The notes below the pieces were generated by a model that worked only from the letters and a program-made list of their open reading frames with translations, searched no databases and was not told the DNA's origin. A DNA stretch of 64,000 nucleotides from Leptodontidium sp. MPI-SDFR-AT-0119 (Eukaryota > Ascomycota > Leotiomycetes > Helotiales > Leptodontidiaceae), in NCBI GenBank assembly GCA_020726505.1, contig JAHLEZ010000023.1, forward strand, positions 248,001 to 312,000, read 5' to 3'. Position numbers and translations under genes: made by a program. Positions 25,519-36,550 of this stretch are shown here, piece after piece. Positions within the stretch are counted from its first letter, which is position 1. Every line of letters starts with the position of its first letter.

Positions 25519-26614
25519 TATGCCGTTTCAAGAATCCTCTGCTCTCGCAAATGCTCACTTCAGCAAACAGAGGGCTTGCGAGGACTTCCGAAAAGTCGTC
25601 GAACTTCCGTTTTGTGGAGGGTTACTGTGACTGCTTTTCGGGGTTGTTTGAAGTCATGAAATGATGTATTGGCGTTTACGGGGCACCACCGAAACACACA
25701 GACAAACGGGGAGAAGTAAATCAACATGGCCGAGAGGGAGACGAATTGCATCCAGAAGGCCCTGAAGACGCATTTTGGCTGTTGCGCCACCCCTGGTGAA
25801 CCTCGAGCTCTTTTCTAAATTGGCTAGCAATTTTGCTGAATACTATAACGAAATCTCAAAGTTATTTTTTTGCCTTCAATCGTAATACGTGCGAAGAAAA
25901 TTTTCGCATTCTCCCGATTCTCTTTACCCTTTGGTGATCTATCAAAGGGGCCTTACTGGACTGTTAGCATTTGACTGATATTCCCTACAGTACAGACACA
26001 ATCTCCAACACTTCCAGCATTTTACCCCTCCCAAGCTCGTTGCTGTAACACATCCAGCTTACCTGCAGAGGACATGCAGATATCCTCAACCAAATCCAAC
26101 AGATGTTTCTATTCAAAGTTTCATAGCCGCCTGGGGTGCAATGCAACGAAGCGCCGCCCAAAATAAACTCGCCAATCAGATCGACGTCGCAATCACAAGC
26201 GAACAACACCAACCCCCGCAGATCCCCAATCGGGGGCTCCCAAGCCATTACCCGTCACCTCCCATGTCTTCCTGACGATCTGACTGGATGACAATCCGCA
26301 ACGCGCATGGCTATCTTTGAGGTCCAAGAGCGGGAAGGGGAATAGAATCTGACAGGAGGCGGCAACGAGGTCCTCCCGCAGCCTTCTCAGGGACCTGACC
26401 GGCATCTCATTTCCAGAGCGAAGTGCAGACGCTACCTTTTCCTATTTATGGGCCACGACCAGCGTCTACATGGGCCACTCGAGAAGTACTTCTATGTTTC
26501 GTTTCCTCTCTGTTCTTGCAATAGTATTCTTCAACGGTTGATCCAGTGCCTTTTCTGTCTTTCAAACACTTACATCATTCCTTACCCGTTCAAATCCTCC
26601 ATACATATTTCGCC
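25519..26614. other. Intergenic, no convincing gene
   Basis: No supported gene. A minus-strand frame (26248-25985, starting MAWEPPIGDLRG) contains a good donor-like CTGCAG|GTAAGC near 26060, so a small spliced gene is possible but unproven. The last 150 bp are the leader of the membrane protein gene at 26615. Confidence 0.35.
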
Positions 26615-27332
26615 ATGTCTGTTACATCTAGCAAGCCTGAGATGCAATCCGAGTTCCAGGAGTTTGATACTCCTGTTGCGAGGCCACAGCAGAGTGGTGT
26701 ATCCCGTATCGTTGAATCCGCCGGTCTGGGTCTGACTGTCCTTGCTCTTCTCTCCTCAATCACCATCGTCGGAACAGCTGGCGATACCCTCGGCGTGTAC
26801 AATAAAACGACACTTGGATCCGAATTCCCCCTTTCACTATGGCCTCGCGAATTCGATCTTAGACCAACTGTTGCGCTTGTCACTTGCGGAACAATCATCA
26901 TGCTCTCCAGCATAGCGTTCTTGGTCGCTACCAAGGTTCCAGCTGTACGTGCCTCCCTCCATTCCATATTAACAAAACCTAACATTCATGGCATAGATCA
27001 AGAAGATCAGCCTCGTCTCCACCGGAATCTCCTACCTATCTCCAACAATCTCCCTAATCGCAGCCCTCATCGCAACATCCTTCTTCTATGGTGTCAATGC
27101 TTCGAAGACCAACTCCTCCCTGCAGAGCTGGTCATGTCAATGGAGGCACATCGGCATGGATGTAAAACCACACTGGAACTCTTTGTGCAAAGAGAGCAAG
27201 GCCGCCCTATATCTTACTGTCATGATCATTCCATTGCAGGTGTTTGTGCTCGGAACAGCTGCGTGGGGGGCATTGGCTCAGAAGAAGCAGACTGTCGCCC
27301 ATGAGCGCAAGGGGAGCCCAGCTTTGTCTTGA
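26615..27332 (+). CDS. Four-helix integral membrane protein, 221 residues
   Basis: Family not recognised. Exons 26615-26944 and 26997-27332 (666 nt) are joined by a 52-nt intron (GTACGT donor, GCATAG acceptor, phase 0). The protein starts MSVTSSKPEMQSEFQEFD with a soluble tail of about 25 residues. Hydrophobic segments follow near residues 33-50 (LGLTVLALLSSITIVG), 85-105 (VALVTCGTIIMLSSIAFLVA), 115-140 (ISYLSPTISLIAALIATSFF) and 180-205 (YLTVMIIPLQVFVLGTAAWG). The loop between helices 3 and 4 contains two cysteines. The layout resembles small fungal four-helix proteins of the MARVEL/SUR7 type only in topology. It ends in a basic tail. Confidence 0.75.
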
Positions 27333-27827
27333 AAGACGAAAGTCACGAAACTACACAATGGAATAGAGTTTCCGGGGGTTGGTGACAGGGTACCTGGCCG
27401 ACGGAGCTGAAGAGATCCCTGTCAAGATACACGGGGGTTGGAGGTGGATGATGAGTAGGGTTGGAACCCTTGTACTGGTACCGGATACTTAAGTGGGGTA
27501 ATTAATGCGGTGATGGCAACCGGGTCAAACGGGGAATAATGGGAACAAATTGACCATAATTCTGGACTTTGAAAACATGACCCGTTGTTGACAATTTCAT
27601 AGGCCGCCTCTCCATAGACAAGTGTCGCAAGCAATTCTCGGTTTCGCGAGTTGCGTTCCCCAGCAAGCAAGACCTCTCTGTTTCCATCAAACGTCTGTTC
27701 TTTCTACACATCATTTTTTACAAGGCAAGATGTATTTTCTATAGTATTATATGTTGTACTGAGAAAGGGAACCGCACCCATCCGCCATTCCATCGGAATT
27801 GAGGCATGTCAATAAAAATGCAAACAG

Positions 27828-29007
27828 CTACGCCGTCCCAAAGACATTCTTCATCGCCCTCCCAATCATCATATCCCGACTCTTAACCACCCAAACCAGC
27901 CAACTCCACAGCTTCCAGTCGAAACAACAGCCACGCCGCCCTTTGGCCCCGTCGGCACCATCATCACCATAGTATCCGGCATCTTATATATTTTCAACAC
28001 CTTCTTCGCCACGCCTAGCGCAACCTCAATGTTGTTTAACACCACCGGCCCCTGGTTCATAATGTCAAAGAGCCCCCCTTTCGTCAAAGTCGCTACATCG
28101 CCAAAAGCCCAAACCCTCGGCCCAGCACCAACAAAGGCGAGATGCTCATCAACGACCACCGCGCCTCTCTGATCACGAAACTTCTTTGGAACAAATGGAG
28201 CATTTGGTCTCCGTCCTGTAGCATCGAGGTAGACATCCACAATCTTACTCGGCCCATCCGACAACCACACCTTCGTCTTACTCTCCTGCACTTCTTCTGT
28301 CTTCTCAACCTTGACACCATGCACGACTTTCACACCCAGCGCCTCCAATTGCTTCTGCGCCTGCACACCCGCACCAACACTCTCCTTCACGACATTCAAC
28401 AATCTCGTACTCCCCGAAAGGATCGTGATCTCTTTCCTCCCCAAAACACCACTACTCCCATAATTGTACCCAAACTCCCCCGCACTCTCCACACCAGCCG
28501 CGCCACCACCCGCAATCAATATACTCTCTGCCCTCGGGAGCCTAGCCTGAACATCCACCAGCGCTTTCTCAGTCGCCTCGTGCGTCCCGTGCAGACTCCA
28601 CAGCGGACTCGTACTCTTCGCTCCGCTTGCGATGATGAGGGAATCGTACTTCACATCCTCCCTTCCACCCCCCTCAAGAACCAGCACCCGCATCTCAGCA
28701 TCTAGAGCCGTCACAGTGGCGTAGATGAGATTATAGTCCTTAGCAGGGTATTGTCAAACCCCTGCGCGATGGGCAAGAAACTATCTTTCAGCGGGAAAGA
28801 TTCCAATCCCAGAAGAGAACGGGGGGCTCCAACTGTCCAGTAGAAACGCGTTGAAGATGATATGATGGTTACGGTGTACTTGATATCCGGGTGCTGTTTT
28901 TTGAGGAGTGGGAATGTCTTCGAGAGGAGTTTGTGGGCGATGTTGAGGCCGGCGAAGGAGCCGCCTATGATGACTATATTGTGTGTTTCGGGAGATGGTT
29001 TGGACAT
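27828..29007 (-). pseudogene. AIF/AMID-like FAD-dependent oxidoreductase with two frameshifts
   Basis: Pyridine-nucleotide-disulfide oxidoreductase related to apoptosis-inducing factor and AMID. The start codon at 29007 opens MSKPSPETHNIVIIGGSFAG with the FAD-binding GxGxxG-like motif IGGSFAG. Later come LIIASGAKS, an NAD-binding GGGAAGVESAGE, YLDATGRRPNAPF and WAFGDVATL. The gene is read without introns, but the frame breaks twice. Near 28755 the protein after IAQGF must shift by one base to continue QYPAKDYNLIYATV. Near 27924 it must shift again after KGGVAV to reach the family-like end FDWKLWSWLVWVVKSRDMM, with a stop at 27828-27830. Both breaks look like single-base losses. Without correction the protein stops early. 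Either the gene is a young pseudogene or the assembly has two base errors. Confidence 0.75.
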
Positions 29008-29879
29008 TTTCGAGTCCTTCTGGTAAGGATATTTTTCAGTCTGGACAGTGACGGTCTGTTGTGTGAGTTGGAATAGAACTTGAGATGTGACTTTTTGGGT
29101 ATAGAACAGCAATAAATGAGTTAGAAAGAAGCGACGAGCTGGATACAATACTGAGAATACAAACTACTGCGAGGGGCGACATCTTTAAATAACAACACAC
29201 ATTGTTCCTCTTAGCCCCCTGATATTCGGAGACGAACCCTTCGGTTCTGCAACTACTTACCCACATTTGTTATCACTGTTTTGGTAATCTCGGCTGATTG
29301 TGTGTTAATTAGCCCCCCTCGTTTGTCAGTGGGAGCGGGATGGCCCGTAATTTGGGGCCTTTTGGTAATGGCTGTTAATTGACCATCTGGCGCTGGAGGT
29401 GACTTCAACATTGGGATATTGGCTTTTCTATATTGGAGCATTGAGATTTCATCAACACGATCACGTACATATTCTACGTGCTTACATAGGTAGTGAAGGT
29501 AAGTTTTGAAGGTGGATTCATTATTTGTGTGTCACGTTTCTTTTTGGTATCTTGGCTATCGCACGTCCATCGTTCCCGACGCGTCTATCAACAACATTCA
29601 AGATTCAACACTCTACGAGATGTGTCTCCGACAATTTCTATTAATTCCCTAACCCACCTCCTAAGCCTGACTGTTGTCTCTGAAGCGCCCCGAGCCTTAC
29701 AAGTACTGTCAATTTCAGGGCTGTATTTCTTCACCTTGCCTGGTGGAGGTGCGAAGACCGATGCAGACCACAAACCTCACCACCGTCACGGAAATAACAC
29801 TTCAGTTACCTCTATCCTGTCTTTGCCTCCGCCCATTCTATCATCGCGGCTCCAAATCCCCGCTCCGTCAACCATCAAG

Positions 29880-31418
29880 ATGCCGTTCCATTCTTTACCC
29901 ACTGAGATCATTTGCAAATTTGTGACAGCTCCCCACAAACTGATACGGTTAGCCTTCTAAGATCATGCCGTAGAATAAATTCGATACTCGACCCCGTATT
30001 CTACCGAACGATTGGACGGGCAACCTTCTGTTACATGCTTGCAGATGAAATACTTGGAATCTGGAACCGCGATCCTCTTCACCTTCTCTTGAGAACCCTC
30101 CTCGGTCGGCCAGAGCTTGGATAGCATGTCAGAAACTATAGATCTTGGAGAGTTTGTTACATTTCACGGAGGGTAACATACGTATGGCGACATATGCCAG
30201 ACTTGATAAATGGAACGAAGCGCAAATCTTTTCGAACGTACTCTCCTGAAGAAATGGAACAGCTCCGTCGAAGATGTCATGCTTTGTCAATCAGCGAAGC
30301 CCACTTGGAGTTTTGGGATGTCTACCCAAATAATAACTTGGGTGCGATGAACAAGTTGATTCTTTCTTTTTGTACCGGCCCCCGTCATCTGCACGCCGCC
30401 GCCGACTTCACAACTATCCCCGTCTCCCGAGACATGTTGCTACCCGCGATCTTAGAATTCCATTCCAATCGGCCTTCGCAGTAACTGCCATCAAAGATGA
30501 ATGCGCGTATCGGGAACGACATGTTAGCGTATCGCTCAGGTACGATGGGCACCTCTGTCTGGAGTGACATGTCCGAATAATTCAAAACCATAGGGATAGT
30601 CACCTCGATCTACAGTCTACCCATGATTCGGTCAATCAGAATTTCAGTCTATCCAGGGCAGTGTAGAGTGACATGGCCAAATATACGTGCAACGACAGTT
30701 CGCCAACTAAGCTTAACCCTCAGTAGCTTGTATGAGGAGTCTTTAGGATACATGCTCGCCTCAGTTCCAAATGTCCAGGCTTTGACATTGGATCTGACTT
30801 GGGGCAAGTCCAAACTCCTACGGCCAGGCTACAGGAATCATGGACTTGACTAAAGTGGGCTCAGCTCTGACTCGAGCATTGTCCGCTTCCCCTGAGAGAC
30901 TCGAGTTTCTTTCCACCAGTATCCAAGAATTAGCACGTTCGCTGAACACACTGAACACACTGAACCAAATCGGTGAAGACGACAGACACGCGATGGAGGA
31001 AGCGCACATGCGTCAGTTCAACGGCTGCATAGGCTCATCGAAAGAACCCACAGGACCCAAAGCCCTTCCCGCCAATCCCGGATTTCAGTTTGGGGCCAGA
31101 CTCGAGGATACCGAACCACTCAAGGACATGCTACCAGATTCGCTCACAAAGCATGTACTTAAGACATACTTTGAGTCGCGGAACCCTCTGAATTGCCTCT
31201 GGGGACATCGGGATCTGAGAGACTACTTCTAGTAGTACTTGGAAGACGGATATACCGGAAAACTGACGGAGGTCGTGCTGAACTTGCAAGCGGACTTCTC
31301 GACAACTAGAACTGAAGACAAGATAGGTCGGAATGTCGACGTGGAATGGCAAGAACTCAATGATATTTGCGAACAGCGAGGAATTACTCTGGGCTGGAAC
31401 TCTTATCCTTTCCGCTAG
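29880..31418 (+). pseudogene. F-box-like gene relic with several stops and frameshifts
   Basis: The region starts like a fungal F-box protein, MPFHSLPTEIIC, then shifts frame near 29910 to continue QICDSSPQTDTVSLLRSCRR. It then runs through fragments separated by stops: LHLLLRTLLGRPELG, a stop at 30122, EEMEQLRRRCHALSISEAHL, ASVPNVQALTLDLTWG and RLEDTEPLKDMLPDSL. Two consecutive TAG codons at 31230-31235 interrupt DYF and YLEDGYTGKLTEVV. The last fragment ends GITLGWNSYPFR at 31418. The content fits an F-box protein with a leucine-rich, poorly conserved C-terminal half. No intron arrangement I can see removes all the stops. Confidence 0.7.
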
Positions 31419-31920
31419 CTTATTTCACAATTTGTGGCACCTAGTTCCTACGTAGCTTCGGACCAAGCAGATGATGGTGTCGAGAATTTAGTCACCGTGG
31501 TTGCTATATATGCATAATAATCAACCTTTGCAAAGAGCCTACCCAGGAAGCTAATCCAGGGGGGGCAGGGTCCATTGTTTCGTACGATGCTGAGAAAAAA
31601 CGAGGGGAAAGGGGCGGGCTGCTGTAACTTCGTGCATACATTGAGGTCTTGTCTCAAATCTGATGCCGCTTAAACCGCACTTGGGCTGTATTTTTGGACT
31701 GGTGCCTGTCGCCACTTTTTCTTGTTCAACCGCCACCATCAGATCATGTCCAGTGCGCTGATGCTGCTTGTCTCTCTGCCAAAACAATACGCATTGCATT
31801 CCATTGCTACGTAAATACGCGAGAACGTAACTATGTACAACAACAAACAACCTATCACATAACTTCCAGAAACGTGGAAGCCCCAGCTCTCGTTCATCCC
31901 ACACAACTTTCGCATTTAAC

Positions 31921-33025
31921 TTACAAGCACTGCGAGTAACTTGGGTTAGAATACGTGCAGGTGTATGGGCTCGCACAAACAGTCGGACCAGTCCAACCGG
32001 AGCCACCACATTGACCATATCGCTGGGCAAATGGGCCGGACGCCGTAGTTGTCGCAGGCTTAGCGGTACTAGTCGTGGTAACCGGCCCGACAGCGGAAGT
32101 AGTCACTGGGCTTCCTCCACCGCCAGCAGCATTCTGACCAGACCAGACCGCTGGACCTGGCACGGTGTAATTCTTGAAGTTGTTATAGATGTTCACGATA
32201 TACCCGGGCTCATCGCCCTTGATGAAACCTGGAATCGACACCAGTGGTCCTGGAGTACCACTTCCACCTCCAGTGACGGTGACTTGTGCACAAGAGATAT
32301 AGAACTGGGGAATACCAGCCGGGTATGGATTATGGATGGCGAGTTGCTGAACGCGGAGCAGGTAGTCTCCGTTTGGCAGTGCTTTGGGGATTGTGTAGGT
32401 GTATGTTTCTGCATCTCAAGTCAGCAGGTGTCAGGCATGACAGCTTGGTGGACAGCATACGAGCGAGTGGCCATGTTGCTGTTCCGCTTGCGTCGAACGT
32501 TGGGCCTAGATCGAGGATCTTGAACCAAACTTGCCCTGAGCCATCGAACGCTGCTGCTGAGCTTGGTGCTTTTGCCATGTACCTGTGAAGTATCAGTAAC
32601 AACAACCTTCGCTCACGATGTGGAAAACTGACATTGACAGTGGGCCGTTGTGGTAAACGGCAGTGTCCGTGGTGAAGGTAAAAGAAGATCCAGCTGTCAC
32701 TGTGATCGTTTGGGTGTTGCCTCCAACCACTCCTCCTTGATTGCATCTAAACTGATCAGTTTGTGCTCCCATCACAACAGGTCGTTTCTCGCATACCTCA
32801 AATCCGTGGAAGTCAAGTCCGTCACAGGAGAGTTCATGTTGGTATTCTGCCTAATGTATTGATATACAGGATATGTTGTTCCGCCATAGGTAAATTGATC
32901 AAAGATATCTTCCTATCGTCAGTTTTGTATCCTCATTTCTCACAGGCTATTAAAGTCTTACAATGAGCAGAGCATTGGCTTGCCAGAGCCGAGAGAGCCA
33001 CGAGAAGCGACGTGAATGACTTCAT
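31921..33025 (-). CDS. AA9 lytic polysaccharide monooxygenase with C-terminal CBM1
   Basis: Secreted copper enzyme that oxidatively cleaves cellulose or related glucans. Exons 33025-32962, 32908-32797, 32746-32633, 32582-32461 and 32408-31921 sum to 900 nt and give 299 residues; all four introns are 50-53 nt. The signal peptide [20 protein letters not shown] is followed directly by His, the required N-terminal copper-brace residue ([11 protein letters not shown]). The second copper His lies in [15 protein letters not shown], and the conserved C-terminal part carries [13 protein letters not shown] and [13 protein letters not shown] Thr/Ser-rich linker leads to a CBM1 cellulose-binding module ([20 protein letters not shown] to YSQCL) with four cysteines and aromatic residues. 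The first acceptor (AAG) was chosen because it restores the H-Y-I-F frame. Confidence 0.93.
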
Positions 33026-34312
33026 GATGGATAGAACAAGCAATCTTATCGGACCTTTCACAGAAGATAATTTGGATAAAGAAGAGAAGACCCGTATTCT
33101 GATAGACATTACGATTCGGGGCGCCCAGTCCTTCATATATCCACCACATGGCCGCCACGCCATCAATCTACGCCATGGACTCCATGACAACGAGTCAGCG
33201 AATCCTTCCTCGTCTCTAACCAAGTCTACACTGACAATGGAACTCTATCAAGGTTTATTCATTTATCCCCCCTCATCCCATCTCTCAATCCCCCCTCACC
33301 GATCCATCTCACCTCCTCTTTCCTGCGGAGTCGCCGACATTATTGGTGCAAATCCATCTCCATCACCGACCAAAGGACCTACTGACCCCTTCAATCAAAG
33401 CTTAATGACCTTGTACATAGTCCCGAGATCACACCTCCGCAATCTATTCGCAGCGCCTCCATGTACGCCGCGCCCCAGATGGGGAATGTGGGGTTTGCGG
33501 AGGAGGAGAGTAGAGTGCCGAGTGGCGGACCGCGTGGAGACGAGACGGATAATGGGGTTGGAGATGGGTATTTAGGCGTGCAGGTCCGAAGGCTTGAAGG
33601 AGCCATCAAGAGTGGATTTAAATGTCATATTCCTCCGTGGTTATGATAGAGAGAAGTTCCGTGCTCTGTGGTGAGTCGTGCCCGTTTGGGTCGGTTGAAG
33701 AAGGGACCAGCTATCATCTTCACTTCACGACTTGGGGATAATTAGCGAAATGTCAAGAAAAAGCTTCCAGTGAATAATGATATTGGAGATACTCTAAGAG
33801 CACCCATTAAAAAACCCGAAAAGGTTTGAAGAGAATTGCGGGGTGGACGGCCCGCGAGCTTACTTCAACGACCTATCTCGCTTCCGGATAAAGGGGGATG
33901 AATTACCCCTTCGCAATCACCAGATCAGTTGAAACGTCCATATCAGCACCTGATATAGAGTCACATCGCACCCTTGGCAGTAACTAATCAGCAGTGAGCA
34001 AGGTACAAGATTATTCGATTCTCCTTCCAAAGCGGCCCCTTGATATTGACAAGTGACGTTGCTTGACTCTGTTTCGTCCTTCATCAACTGTGCATTTGAT
34101 ACAGAAACATCGCCACGATGGTTAGAAAACCAAAGTATGCGATAATACCGCAACATAACTTTTGCAGTAAGAACGCAACTTCGTCAATGTCTCTCCACGA
34201 CTAGACTGAGTTCGAAATCTTATGAAAAGTGCAGTGAGACACCATTGCTCAATAAAAACAACTACGTTCCGATGACATGATATGTACGGATTAGAAGGAA
34301 CCCAGTAAACCC
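33026..34312. other. Intergenic: AA9 promoter
   Basis: No gene is supported. Both neighbours are on the minus strand, so this is the AA9 promoter and the 3' flank of the GNAT gene. Short open frames at 33391-33646 overlap on both strands and show no family features. Confidence 0.45.
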
Positions 34313-35085
34313 TCAATCACCTCTCGGTTCTCTCACCATCCAAGCCCGAGTATAAATGCTATTACCCCCATACTTCCCCAAGTCCACTTCATGTGTTTCC
34401 ACAACTCTCCACCCATTTTTCTCATACGTACTGACTGCTTGAGGGGTGCTCGTGCACCAAAACCTTGCTTTTCTCGCATCGGCTTCTTGAGATCCTAACT
34501 TCAGTAGGGAAGATGCAACACCTTGGCGCTGATACTGCGGATGCACGAAGCAGAATGATAAGTCTGCGATAGTACCGTCAAAAAACATGTCCTATAAAGT
34601 CTCCGATTAAATGGACATTTGGGTGGATATAGAAACCATTTCGACCCCAGAAGGAAGTGATTCCAAAAAGTCAACATACCCATGTCCCTCTCAGCATCAA
34701 CATCCCTTTCCGCAAATCTTCTCGTCCCTCCCACCTTCTCCATCCACAAATCAACATTCACACCCGGCAGTCTCGGCAACCCCCCTCCATCCCCCTTCAT
34801 CTTCCCTTCCTCGCTCTCCAGCTTCCCTTTCGGCAGCGTCCAGGTCGCAAACCCAACAACTTTCTGGGTTTCCTCATCAACAGCTTTATACGTCACCCGT
34901 TCTGGCTTTTGCACTGGAGTGAATAACCCTACGATGGATATCATGTCATGAGTCCCTTCAGCTGCTGAGCCCCATATCAATGGATAAGCTGCGTCAGCGG
35001 CGGAGAAGGCGGCTGTCATTATTGAGGCGAGTGCCGGGGCATCGTCTTCGGTTGCGAGTTGGGTGGTGATGCTCGGTGGTGGCAT
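34313..35085 (-). CDS. GNAT-family N-acetyltransferase
   Basis: Acetyl-CoA-dependent acyl transferase of unknown substrate. Exons 35085-34680 and 34563-34313 (657 nt) give 218 residues, with a 116-nt intron (GTATGT donor, CGCAG acceptor). Start MPPPSITTQLATEDDAPALA. The GNAT core is visible: an N-terminal helix region (DAPALASIMTAAF), beta4 with VVGFATWTLP, then after the intron DLSFCFVHPQYQRQGVASSL, where Q/R-x-x-G-x-A/S is the acetyl-CoA pyrophosphate loop, and the end WCTSTPQAVSTYEKNGWRVV. I chose the acceptor at 34564 over an earlier AG because it removes an insert and joins ERDM to DLSFCF in frame. No signal peptide. Confidence 0.85.
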
Positions 35086-35379
35086 ATTAGGCGAGTTTTG
35101 CCCAAAGGTTGCTTGACTTAACTTGAATGATGGCCAAGAAGACTTATTGGAAGTAGTCCTTAAGGAAGAATAGTTTTTAAGATGGGGGTTGAGTCATACA
35201 TTCATCGGCTAATCCCAAACAAGAAGCTGATATTGTTCAGTGCGGCGCATGCATGCCGAATAAGCCAGGATACTTGTGGGAGATTTCTGGTCAAAATACA
35301 AACTATATAATCTATGTGAAGGTATATAAACATGAATAGAAAATCATTCCTGCCAACGAGGGCACCCAAAAATATGTTC

Positions 35380-36550
35380 TTATAGTTGGTAAACTTTGAC
35401 AGAGTTTACGGACCAGTAAGCGGGTGCAAATGCGTTGGGGTTTGCTCCGACATAGCTCTGGCAAGATCCCAAGCTCGAACAGCTACTGCTTCCCCAGACG
35501 GCTCCAGCCCACTGTTACCCAGAATCAGCTTCGGCTCCGTGGAAATGAAAATTATAAGGTGAAACGGGGGCAACTTACATCACCACAGAAGGTTGTATCG
35601 AAAATGATATTTTGATTCTTGAAGTACGAATCGATGTTGCATCCGCTGCCACCATTGAAAGCCACAACCGGAGTCCCCCAATTTCCAGTAACAGGGTGTC
35701 CATTCGTGATATCAGCGGGGATATTCCCTCTTGGGAAGAACCAAACATAGATGCCAGAGCTTTCCCACTGCATGGCATACACACCACCTCCATTGCTATT
35801 GAAAGAGTCTCCGTAGGCATTTACAGTGGTGGTTGTAACACCGCATCCTGTGTTCCCGTTGTCTTGGTTGCAATTGGAGTGTTGCAGGTTGGTTCCGTAC
35901 TGCGAGCCGGCGGTGTTGATGTTGCATCCTGCGGCTGTGTGCAAGGTGATCGTGTTGCTGCCGGCTAGGTTGACGCCCTCGATGATATCAATTTCTCCGC
36001 TTCCTGGCCACTATACGATGAGAGGTCAGCTTTTGTAGTGGAACTCAGAATGTTCATTTGAGATTCTTACATTGGGGCCAAAGAGCCAGAAGGCAGGCCA
36101 CACACCACAAATACTTCCAGGCCTAAATTTTGTCAACATCAGTTGTCCTCTTCCCAGACATAGGGGAAGGACTTACATGTGAGCAATATCAGCAATGAAA
36201 AGACCGTGGTTGTAAGCCTTCTTGCTCTCAACGCGGACGGAAGCGCGGCCTGGTGAAGGGGGATTGTAAGTGGTGTGGTCGACTCCCATGTAGATTTGGC
36301 CATTGTTGGTGTTGATAAGCCCCTGACTAGCAGCCGAAGCTTGTGATTGATAGTTAACAAAACCATGGGTTGGGTCACCCCCAGTAAAGAAATTGAAGTC
36401 GTTGAAGAAATTGTTGCTGTTGTAAGTGTCGACGAGGTTGTATCCCGCTGCGGCGAGTCGATGGTAAGTACCAGTTGAGTTCGTCCATAGAGCGGTTGAT
36501 GTCCCTACAAAGCCGAGGAGGCCAAGACTGAGAGCGTTGGAAATGTACAT
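35380..36550 (-). CDS. GH16 endo-beta-1,3(4)-glucanase-like enzyme
   Basis: Secreted glycoside hydrolase acting on beta-1,3 or mixed-linkage glucans. Exons 36550-36177, 36122-36071, 36010-35579 and 35511-35380 sum to 990 nt and give 329 residues; the introns are 54, 60 and 67 nt. The signal peptide MYISNALSLGLLGFVGTSTA precedes LWTNSTGTYH. The catalytic motif is GEIDIIEG (E-x-D-x-x-E: nucleophile, helper Asp, acid/base) at the start of exon 3, preceded by GVWPAFWLFGPNW. Downstream blocks VYAMQWESSGIYVWFFPRG, GHPVTGNWGTPV and DTTFCGDWAGAVWG are typical of the fungal mixed-linked glucanase subfamily. It ends AYWSVNSVKVYQL. There is no carbohydrate-binding module. With the AA9 gene 2.3 kb away it adds to a local set of polysaccharide-degrading enzymes. 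Confidence 0.92.
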
